A stretch of 14,213 nucleotides of DNA from JBEIUL01 sp044356865 (GTDB taxonomy: Bacteria; Planctomycetota; Phycisphaerae; Phycisphaerales; SM1A02): positions 1-14,213 of the forward strand of contig JBIKVN010000061.1 of assembly GCA_044356865.1 (NCBI GenBank), written 5' to 3'. The notes beneath the pieces were generated by a model. That model saw only the letters and a list, made by a program, of their open reading frames with translations, searched no databases and had not been told where the DNA came from. Below, piece after piece: positions 7,014-12,699 of the stretch. Within the stretch, counting starts at the first letter, position 1. The number at the start of each line of letters is the position of its first letter. A program made the position numbers and the translations under genes.

Positions 7014-7760
7014 ATGAAGTTCGGCATTTTCCTCATCCAAGCAATTGTTTCCGGAGCCGCGGCCGCGGCCGATCCCGATCTCGTGGTCCTTTCGGACGGT
7101 CCCGGCCGGGCCGGGAGCCTGACCGGCATCGTGCGTTGGACCGGGCCCGTCGATGGAGAGATGGCGCGGGCGTTCGCGGTCGCGACCGGCGGGGAACTCG
7201 TCTCGATCTCCGATGCCAAGGCGAACGAGCACCTGCGCTGCCTTCGTGCCGCCGCGGCCCTCGGGCTCGGGCCGTGCGACGGCCCCTGGATCGGACTCAG
7301 CCGGATCGCGGCGACCGGCGACGGGGCTTCCTGGACCTGGCGCGACCTGACACCCGTCACCTTCATCCGCTGGGCCGACGGCGCACCGACGACGAGCACG
7401 CGGATCACGGCCTTCGCCGCGATGCTCGAGGACGGTACCTGGCTCGACTCGCTTCCCTCGCCGGATGCCGGAACCGAGATCCGTTCCGCCGCCGTCGCCT
7501 GGCCCGGGACATCCGATGCCGATCTCGACGGGATTCCCGATGCGCTCACCGCATTCGGCATCGCCACCGTCCTCGTTCCGGCGCGATCATGCGGAACCGA
7601 TCCCGCCGATCTCGACGGCAACGGCCGCGTCGATTCGGCCGACCTGGCCATCGTGCTGGCTGGATGGGGCGGGACCGACGATCTTCCCGACATCAACGAC
7701 GACGGTCGCGTCGACCATCTCGACCTGGGCATGCTGCTGGCCGCGTGGACGGGCCCCTGA
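7014..7760 (+). CDS. Secreted C-type-lectin-like protein with dockerin-like tail
   Basis: This 248-residue protein has a short N-terminal signal sequence (MKFGIFLIQAIVSGAAAAAD, cleavage probably near residue 19). A C-type-lectin-like domain covers about 38-165: GGELVSISDAKANEHL, then PWIGLSR, SWTWRD, FIRWADGAP and LEDGTWLDSL follow the usual order of that fold. A short linker with DADLDGIPDAL (168-178) leads to a dockerin-like module with two EF-hand-type calcium loops, DLDGNGRVDSADL (199-211) and DINDDGRVDHLDL (226-238). Such tails recur on secreted Phycisphaerae proteins; partner cohesins are usually not identified. Only three cysteines are seen (76, 88, 193), so the canonical two-disulfide lectin pattern is incomplete, and sugar binding is not assured. 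AAGG is spaced 5 nt from the ATG. It ends 16 bp from the convergent dehydrogenase gene. Confidence 0.88.
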   Translation: MKFGIFLIQAIVSGAAAAADPDLVVLSDGPGRAGSLTGIVRWTGPVDGEMARAFAVATGGELVSISDAKANEHLRCLRAAAALGLGPCDGPWIGLSRIAATGDGASWTWRDLTPVTFIRWADGAPTTSTRITAFAAMLEDGTWLDSLPSPDAGTEIRSAAVAWPGTSDADLDGIPDALTAFGIATVLVPARSCGTDPADLDGNGRVDSADLAIVLAGWGGTDDLPDINDDGRVDHLDLGMLLAAWTGP

Positions 7761-7776
7761 ACCGACGAACCACCCG

Positions 7777-10035
7777 TCAGCGCCCGCGACCGACCTCGTC
7801 CGGTCGCCAGGGTGCGGTCCGTCCGCGCATCGCCGCCCGTTCGCGAGCCACCAGGTCGGCCGCGACGGGCGGGGCATCGTTCCCCCACGCCTGGCGGACG
7901 TAGGTCATGACCGCGGCGAACTCCTCGTCGTTCGCGAGCGGCGCGGCGGGCATCACGCCGCGGTAGACGCACTCGTCGACCTCGATCGTTCCCTCGAGTC
8001 CGTGCAGCAGGATCCGCGCCAGCATCACGGGATCCCCGAGCACCGCCGGCGAACCCTTGAGCGGCGGGTAGACCGGGGGCATCCCCTGCCCGTCGGCCTG
8101 GTGGCAGCCGACGCAGTTCGAGTAGAGGCGACGTCCGCGCGCGAGCGGTGAACCATCGTCGGGGCCGGGTCGAGGCGGCTCAACCGAGGCCCGCACGATC
8201 GCGGCGATCTCGGTGACGAGCTTCTGCGTCGGCTCGAGCGCGGGGTCGAGCGTGCCGTCGGCGATCGCCGCCAGCGCCTCGCCCTCGCGCGACCGCAGAC
8301 CCGAGACCACCGCCGCGCGGAAGCCCGGCAGGTCGAGATCGGCCCGCGCCGCCTCGAGGAGCCGGCGCACGTCGCCCGCGTCGCCGAGCGCGAGGACCGC
8401 CCGCAGGCGAACCGGGCGTTCGGCGTCGCGCGAAAGCCGCTCGAGCGTCGCCTCGACGTCGAGCCCGCGTCGCGCCGCCCGCTCGGCGAACTCCGCCGCG
8501 TTCGCCCGCACCCGCGGCTCGGGATCGGCCGCCAGCCGCTCGATCTCCGCGAGATCCAGCCCGCCGGTCGTCTCGATCGTCCACGCCGCCGACGTGCGGA
8601 CCTCGGCCCGCGGATCGCCGAGCAAGCCCTCGAGCGTCGCCCGGGCCGCCGGGTCGCGACGCTCGACGAGCAGCCGTCGCGCGACATCGCGCACCGCTCC
8701 GTTCGGCGAGGCCAGCCGCGACGCGAGTTCCGCCGCCCCGAGCCCCGCGAGATCCCCGGCGGTCACCGGAACGGCCCCGTCCGGCACGAGTCGCCAGATG
8801 CGCCCGCGATCGATCGGCCGGTCGAGCCACCGGCCGATGACCTGCTTCCGAAGGAACGAGGTCATGAAGACCCGATGCTGGATGATCCCGCGGCAAAAGT
8901 CCGCGACGTAGATCGCCCCGTCCATCCCGAGCGCGAGATCGACCGGCCGGAACCGCTCGTCGCGCGAGGCGAGCACCGCCCCGAGCGGTGTGCCCTTCGG
9001 TCCCGAAGGCATCTCGCGGAGGTCGTAGCGCTGCACGCAATTCGCCACCGACTCGCAGACGAACGCGTCACCGTCGAGGTCGGGGCCGAACCGGGAGTCG
9101 CGATAGACCAACGGCCCGCACGCCGCGGTCACCGCGCGCAGGAACCCGTCGGCATCGAGCGTGCCCGAGCGGTAGGCCCGATTGACCCCGGGCGTCCGAT
9201 GCACGGGAAACGCCCGGAGGTCATCGACGGCCCGCGCGGGAACGCCCGGCATCGGCCGGGCCCCGGGATGGCGCGCCGCGTACCGCCGCGGCACGAGGTC
9301 GATCAGCAGCGCCTCGCTGTTCGGCGTCACGTACAGGCGCCCGAAGTCGTCGATCGACTGGCCCCACTGACCGACCACCGGCGTGGCCTGCGCGTCCACC
9401 CGCACGCCGTCGAAGCGGAAACGGGCCCGGTGCTGGCTGGGCGTCCACCACCCGTCGTGCGAGAAACGTAGGGCATTTCCCGCGTGTTCCGGCGATTCGA
9501 GCCCCTCGAATCCCGCGGCCAGCGGAACCAACCGATCGGCCTTCCCGTCGCCGTCCTCGTCGCGGGCGAAGTGGAGGTACGGCGGCTCGATCACGAGCAC
9601 GCCGCCGTGGGCGTGGGCTAGCCCGCGCGGCAGGACGAGCCCATCGAGAAAGACGGTGCGGCGGTCGGCCCGGCCGTCGCCGTCGGTGTCCTCAAGCCGC
9701 ACCACGCGACCGCTCGGCTCGCGTTCGCGGGTTCCATCGAGATCCGACATGTAACCCGGCATCTCGACCGCCCACAGCGCCCCGTCCGGCGCGAACGCCA
9801 AGGCGACGGGCGATACCACCAGCGGTTCGGCGGCGAAGAGCTCGACGCGAAAGCCCGGCGCCACCACGAACGCGGCAAGGGCTTCCTCGGGCGAGAGCGG
9901 CGGCGCGGCGACCGCGGTCCACTCGACGGGCAGTTCCGGCTGCGCCTCGCCCGCCTGGTCGCCGGCCTGCGGCGCGGGCATCGACAGCGCCACGCACGCG
10001 ACAGGAGCCGCCATCATCGCACGCCGCGTCGTCAC
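7777..10035 (-). CDS. Planctomycete-type exported dehydrogenase with HEAT repeats and cytochrome c domain
   Basis: From GTG 10035 the product has 752 residues. The N terminus TTRRAMMAAPVACVALS resembles a signal sequence with a twin-arginine pair. Residues about 55-420 form the propeller-like domain of planctomycete membrane-bound dehydrogenases (VAPGFRVELFAAEPLV, ALAFAPDGALWAVEMPGY, IYVADFCRGIIQHRVF), including two Asp-rich loops, DTDGDGRAD and DEDGDGKAD. HEAT-like helices follow at about 430-590. The C-terminal cytochrome c domain (about 630-715) has the haem site CVGCH (Cys641, Cys644, His645) and a likely distal ligand Met695 in GVMPA. This family is greatly expanded in planctomycetes and is presumed to oxidise sugars or related compounds in the periplasm; the substrate is unknown. 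GTG 10035 lies 7 nt after TATACT, so a leaderless mRNA is plausible. ATG 10017 is an alternative that loses the Arg pair. Confidence 0.92.
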   Translation of the reverse strand: MTTRRAMMAAPVACVALSMPAPQAGDQAGEAQPELPVEWTAVAAPPLSPEEALAAFVVAPGFRVELFAAEPLVVSPVALAFAPDGALWAVEMPGYMSDLDGTREREPSGRVVRLEDTDGDGRADRRTVFLDGLVLPRGLAHAHGGVLVIEPPYLHFARDEDGDGKADRLVPLAAGFEGLESPEHAGNALRFSHDGWWTPSQHRARFRFDGVRVDAQATPVVGQWGQSIDDFGRLYVTPNSEALLIDLVPRRYAARHPGARPMPGVPARAVDDLRAFPVHRTPGVNRAYRSGTLDADGFLRAVTAACGPLVYRDSRFGPDLDGDAFVCESVANCVQRYDLREMPSGPKGTPLGAVLASRDERFRPVDLALGMDGAIYVADFCRGIIQHRVFMTSFLRKQVIGRWLDRPIDRGRIWRLVPDGAVPVTAGDLAGLGAAELASRLASPNGAVRDVARRLLVERRDPAARATLEGLLGDPRAEVRTSAAWTIETTGGLDLAEIERLAADPEPRVRANAAEFAERAARRGLDVEATLERLSRDAERPVRLRAVLALGDAGDVRRLLEAARADLDLPGFRAAVVSGLRSREGEALAAIADGTLDPALEPTQKLVTEIAAIVRASVEPPRPGPDDGSPLARGRRLYSNCVGCHQADGQGMPPVYPPLKGSPAVLGDPVMLARILLHGLEGTIEVDECVYRGVMPAAPLANDEEFAAVMTYVRQAWGNDAPPVAADLVARERAAMRGRTAPWRPDEVGRGR

Positions 10036-10042
10036 GCGATCG

Positions 10043-10062
10043 AGTATAGAGATCGCCGGAGG
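10043..10062. promoter_or_regulatory. Overlapping divergent -10 elements and a ribosome binding site
   Basis: Within the 33 bp divergent gap, TATACT (minus strand, 10048-10043) and TATAGA (plus strand, 10045-10050) overlap by four bases, so RNA polymerase could probably engage only one direction at a time. On the plus strand GGAGG at 10058-10062 is a strong Shine-Dalgarno, 6 nt from ATG 10069. On the minus strand there is no Shine-Dalgarno and GTG 10035 is 7 nt from the -10. No -35 match is seen on the minus side. Confidence 0.5.
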
Positions 10063-10068
10063 TCTTCC

Positions 10069-10266
10069 ATGGCCGGAACCGGCAGCGGCGGCAACGTGCT
10101 CGCGGGACTTGCGAGTTTCTTCATTCCCGGACTCGGGCAACTCGTGCAGGGGCGTCTGCTGCGGGCTCTCGTGATGTTCCTGCTCGCCACGGCGCTCTGG
10201 TGGATCTTCCTCGGCTGGATCATCCACCTCTGGTCGGCCTACGACGCGGCCACCTGGCGCGGTTGA
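10069..10266 (+). CDS. Small TM2-like membrane protein
   Basis: This 65-residue protein begins with a Gly/Ser-rich stretch and carries SFFIPGLGQLVQGR, a motif resembling the FxPGxGQxxxG element of TM2-type small membrane proteins. One or two hydrophobic helices follow (about 31-55, ALVMFLLATALWWIFLGWIIHL), then a short polar tail. The function of such proteins is not known. A strong GGAGG six bases before the ATG, a -10-like TATAGA upstream and a clear hydrophobic pattern support a real gene despite its size. It is divergent from the dehydrogenase gene and convergent with pgeF. Confidence 0.8.
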   Translation: MAGTGSGGNVLAGLASFFIPGLGQLVQGRLLRALVMFLLATALWWIFLGWIIHLWSAYDAATWRG

Positions 10267-10290
10267 CCGCGGCGGTACCCCTCACCGCGG
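10267..10290. repeat. GC-rich inverted repeat between convergent genes
   Basis: CCGCGG at 10267-10272 and CCGCGG at 10285-10290 could pair around a 12-base loop just after the stop of the small membrane protein and over the last codons of pgeF. There is no T-tract on either strand, so it could be a weak bidirectional terminator or a chance of high GC. Confidence 0.25.
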
Positions 10291-11118
10291 CCCGATGACC
10301 GCCGCCAACCGTCCCGAGCGGGCCCCGTCGCGACGGTAAGAAAAGAACTCGTCCGGATGGGCGAACGTGCACAGCGGCTCGCCGTCGATCCGCGCCGCGT
10401 CGACGCCCGCCGCCTCGAGCCGGATCGCGGCGGCCCGGAAGCAGTCGAGATGCTCGCGCGGCCACGCCGTCGAGACCGCCGCCTCGAGCCCCGCCGCCCG
10501 GCAGGTCGCCGCGACCTCGGGGCCGACCTCGTACGCCTCAACCCCGATGCACGGCCCGATGGCCGCAAGCAGGTCGCACCGGACAACGCCCCCACGCTCG
10601 AGGGCCGCCACCGCCGACTCGATCGTCCCGCCCACGAGACCGCGCCAACCGGCGTGCACCGCCGCGACGTGACCGGTGCGTGGACAGGCCAGAAGCACCG
10701 GGACGCAGTCGGCCATCCGGATGGCGATCGCGAAACCCGGGGCCGCGGCCACCAGGGCATCCGCCTCGCAGCGCGGGCCGTCGGCGATTCGCTCGGCGAC
10801 CAGCGTCTCGACGCCATGCACCTGCGTCACCCGCACCAGCCGTCGCCCGGCCAGCCCCGCGGTCTCGAGCAGCCGCCGCAGGTTCTCCTCGACCCGCTCG
10901 AGCGGATCTTCGACCCCCGGGGCGATCGCGATGCCGAGGTTGAGCGTGGCGAACGGCCCCTCGCTCACCCCGCCGTGCCGCGCCGCGAAGGCATGGGAAA
11001 AACCGGCCGCGGAGAGCATCCGCGACCGGTAGGTGATGACGCCATGCGGCTCGTGCCGCGTGCGAACGAGGGCCCGGGCCTCGCGGCGCTCAGGCAACGG
11101 TGTACATGCTGCCGGCAC
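10282..11118 (-). CDS. pgeF: Purine nucleoside phosphorylase, PgeF/YfiH (laccase-domain) family
   Basis: The 278-residue product is a member of the former 'multicopper polyphenol oxidase/laccase-domain' family, whose characterised members cleave adenosine, inosine and related purine nucleosides with phosphate using a zinc site. All landmarks are present: FAARHGGVSEGPFATLNLG (44-62), VTQVHGVE with His101, MADCVPVLLA with Cys138, and VAAVHAGWRGLVGGTIE with His155. These His/Cys/His residues are the known metal ligands. Also seen are AIGPCIG (186-192) and the C-terminal FFSYRRDGARSGR (258-270). ATG 11118 overlaps the upstream gene's end by 29 bp; ATG 11019 is possible but would leave very few residues before the conserved core. 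The overlap suggests translational coupling as the last gene of the minus-strand run. It is probably cytoplasmic, with a role in purine salvage. Confidence 0.93.
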   Translation of the reverse strand: MPAACTPLPERREARALVRTRHEPHGVITYRSRMLSAAGFSHAFAARHGGVSEGPFATLNLGIAIAPGVEDPLERVEENLRRLLETAGLAGRRLVRVTQVHGVETLVAERIADGPRCEADALVAAAPGFAIAIRMADCVPVLLACPRTGHVAAVHAGWRGLVGGTIESAVAALERGGVVRCDLLAAIGPCIGVEAYEVGPEVAATCRAAGLEAAVSTAWPREHLDCFRAAAIRLEAAGVDAARIDGEPLCTFAHPDEFFSYRRDGARSGRLAAVIGPR

Positions 11119-11566
11119 GACCGCGCCGGCCCTTGATGCGCGGCGCGTCGCCGGCCCGCTTCAGGATGCCCGTGTTCACCAGGATCGTGAAGTTGAGGAC
11201 CCGCTTGTCGCCGGCCCGGGCGAACGCCTCCTTGATCTCGCCGGCCGAGGCCTTGCCACCCTTCGAGGTGATGGCCTTGCGGACCGCGTCGGCGACCGAG
11301 AGGCCCTCGTGGCGACCGGGCGGCTTGGTCCCCGAGCGGGCCTTGCGGGTGCCGGGAGTGCGAAGACCCCCGAGCAGGGCGCGGGCGACCGAAGGCCGAC
11401 CGCCGGGCGGGATCGCCAGGGCTCCGTCGATCGACTTCATGGTCAAGGCAAGGGAAGACCGCTGCTTCTCGAGCCTCTGGTCGAGGGCGCGTCGCACCTC
11501 GAGGAGTCCCTCGAGGTCGAGCTTGGCGGTCTGGACGGAACGGATGAGGGCGCGTGGGCTGGGCAT
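11090..11566 (-). CDS. Winged-helix-type protein with N-terminal coiled coil
   Basis: This 158-residue basic protein has a helical N-terminal part (about 10-45, KLDLEGLLEVRRALDQRLEKQ) likely to form a coiled coil. A Pro/Gly/Arg/Lys-rich linker follows (about 52-87), then a C-terminal domain (about 88-158) patterned like the HARE-HTH-type winged helix: LSVADAVRKAITSKGGKASAGEI, then NFTILVNTGILKRAG, ending GSMYTVA. Proteins with this plan recur in planctomycetes and are presumed to bind DNA; the targets are unknown. ATG 11566 fits the helical start; no Shine-Dalgarno is seen. It lies 53 bp downstream of tlpA and overlaps the pgeF start by 29 bp, so the three genes may be one transcript. The DNA-binding role is inferred from the domain pattern and charge. 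Confidence 0.82.
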   Translation of the reverse strand: MPSPRALIRSVQTAKLDLEGLLEVRRALDQRLEKQRSSLALTMKSIDGALAIPPGGRPSVARALLGGLRTPGTRKARSGTKPPGRHEGLSVADAVRKAITSKGGKASAGEIKEAFARAGDKRVLNFTILVNTGILKRAGDAPRIKGRRGRAGSMYTVA

Positions 11567-11619
11567 GGAGATTGGTTGGCCTTACGAGAAAAGGAAAGTC
11601 CGGACTCCACCGCGGGCGT

Positions 11620-12195
11620 TCATTTGATGGCGAGCGCCGCGTTGATGTCCTTCGAAAGTGACTCCTTCCAATCCGACTCCGACGAAAAGCCCACATGCTT
11701 GGCGGTCACGGTGCCGTCCGCGGCCACGATCACGGTGTGGGGGATCCCGGAAACCCCGTACTTCGCGCCGACCGCCTTCCCCCCGAGATACAAGGGAAAG
11801 CTCCACCCCTTCTTCGCAGCGAACGCCTTCACCTTCTCCGCCGATTCCCGATCATCGACATCGACGGGAAGGAACACGACCCGATCGCCGTACTCCTTGG
11901 TGACCGCGACGCTGACCGGCATGCCGCGCACGCACGGTCCGCACCAGGTCGCCCAGAAGTCGATCACGACGACCTTGCCGCGAAAGTCCGAAAGTTTGAT
12001 TTTCTTCCCGTCCAGATCGCGGGCCTCGAAGTCGGGGGCCACCGGACGCTTCGCCGACTCCTTCGCCGGTCCGGACGCGTTGGGAGCCGAGGGGGAGGCT
12101 TGGGTCAGCGGCCCCGAATTCATGGGATCGGCCTTCGCCCATCCAAACGTTACACCGATCGCCACGATCACGGAAGATGCATATTTTCGGTTCAT
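11620..12195 (-). CDS. TlpA/ResA-like periplasmic thioredoxin-fold protein
   Basis: The 191-residue protein has a signal peptide (MNRKYASSVIVAIGVTFGWAKA, cleavage probably after about 22), a low-complexity Pro/Ser/Ala linker (about 24-52), and an AhpC/TSA-Redoxin-type thioredoxin domain (about 53-190). The active site is FWATWCGPC with Cys85 and Cys88, and the cis-proline is Pro152 in SGIPHTVIV. PDFEARDLDGKKIKLSDFRGK is the usual TlpA lead-in. It would reduce disulfides outside the cytoplasm, classically apocytochrome c CxxCH cysteines. A cytochrome c gene lies in this window, but a functional link is only inference. ATG 12195 is preceded by GAGAGG (12205-12200) at 4 nt. The gene is Lys-rich compared with its Arg-rich neighbours. 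It is the first gene of the minus-strand run. Confidence 0.93.
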   Translation of the reverse strand: MNRKYASSVIVAIGVTFGWAKADPMNSGPLTQASPSAPNASGPAKESAKRPVAPDFEARDLDGKKIKLSDFRGKVVVIDFWATWCGPCVRGMPVSVAVTKEYGDRVVFLPVDVDDRESAEKVKAFAAKKGWSFPLYLGGKAVGAKYGVSGIPHTVIVAADGTVTAKHVGFSSESDWKESLSKDINAALAIK

Positions 12196-12199
12196 GGTG

Positions 12200-12225
12200 C
12201 CTCTCGAAACGAAGGAGCGATCATA
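12200..12225 (-). promoter_or_regulatory. Promoter -10 and ribosome binding site of the tlpA-like gene
   Basis: On the minus strand TATGAT (12225-12220) matches the -10 consensus in five of six bases, and GAGAGG (12205-12200) is a Shine-Dalgarno-like element 4 nt before ATG 12195. No clear -35 is seen. The leader would be about 18-20 nt. Confidence 0.45.
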
Positions 12226-12461
12226 CATCCTCTCGCCCCAAAGCCTGCAGATCCCGACCAAGGCCCGGCACGATCCCGGACCAGTACCGGCGAAGAACTC
12301 CCCGCCTCGAGGCTGGCCATCAGAAGGTCGGAGCAATCGCAGGAGCCGTTTTCCGAGGAGTTCCTAGTCCCTATCTGGAAGGGGCTTAGAGGCTGAGTTG
12401 GTCTTCGTGGCTGCAAGTTATTGGACACTCAGAAAGGCGGCGAAGTGCTTTATCGGCAATC
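12226..12461. other. Non-coding stretch without recognised content
   Basis: This is the left part of the 504 bp gap between the divergent tlpA-like gene and the protease gene. The short open frames here lack codon bias and ribosome binding sites. I see no tRNA, repeat family or mobile-element end. Confidence 0.5.
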
Positions 12462-12478
12462 CTGCCAAAAACTGCCAA
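12462..12478 (+). repeat. Heptamer direct repeat with one-turn spacing
   Basis: CTGCCAA occurs at 12462-12468 and again at 12472-12478, a period of 10 bp. GGCA at 12455-12458 can also pair with TGCC at 12463-12466. The helical-turn spacing is that of a tandem operator, but chance is possible. Confidence 0.3.
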
Positions 12479-12519
12479 CTTCTTGGGCATAGACCCTGCC
12501 CTAATTGCGGTTTGCGGGG

Positions 12520-12525
12520 TATATT
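12520..12525 (+). promoter_or_regulatory. -10-like element upstream of the leader/terminator
   Basis: TATATT stands out in GC-rich surroundings and would start a transcript near 12531-12533, just before the terminator hairpin. No good -35 is found at 16-18 bp spacing. Confidence 0.35.
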
Positions 12526-12544
12526 TGCGTCACACTCCTTTCGC

Positions 12545-12591
12545 GAAGGGGTACGGGCAAGCCGATCTGCTCGTACCCCTTCATTATTTTT
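12545..12591 (+). terminator. Strong plus-strand intrinsic terminator, possible attenuator
   Basis: GAAGGGGTACG (12545-12555) pairs perfectly with CGTACCCCTTC (12572-12582). The stem extends inward by one G-U pair and three more pairs (12556-12559 with 12568-12571) to 15 pairs around an 8-base loop. ATTATTTTT (12583-12591) follows on the plus strand. The G-U pair and T-tract fix the orientation. No plus-strand gene ends upstream of it, so it ends either a short RNA or a leader of the protease mRNA. Confidence 0.75.
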
Positions 12592-12642
12592 CCCCGCACC
12601 GCCTCTTCCGAGCCCCCGCCCCGCTCGCGGGGAAGAATGGGG

Positions 12643-12661
12643 AAAAACCTCCTTTCGGAGG
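12643..12661 (-). terminator. Minus-strand hairpin with T-tract
   Basis: Read on the minus strand, CCTCC-GAAA-GGAGG (12661-12648) is a 5-bp stem with a GNRA tetraloop followed by TTTTT (12647-12643), the form of a short intrinsic terminator. No minus-strand gene lies upstream of it in this window, so it would act on antisense transcription from the protease region. On the plus strand the same hairpin lies in the protease leader. Confidence 0.4.
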
Positions 12662-12699
12662 CCCGGATCGACGAACGCGGTGTTACTTGTGGAGGACTC

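Noticed and set aside
11597..11606. AGTCCGGACT palindrome after the tlpA-like gene as a terminator
   Set aside because: After leaving room for a loop, only a 3-bp stem remains, and the following minus-strand pyrimidine run is broken; it more likely lies within a continuous transcript.
12646..12656. Match of AACCTCCTTTC to the 3' tail of 16S rRNA
   Set aside because: No other 16S sequence flanks it; it is a short pyrimidine stretch, considered only as an anti-Shine-Dalgarno-like element.
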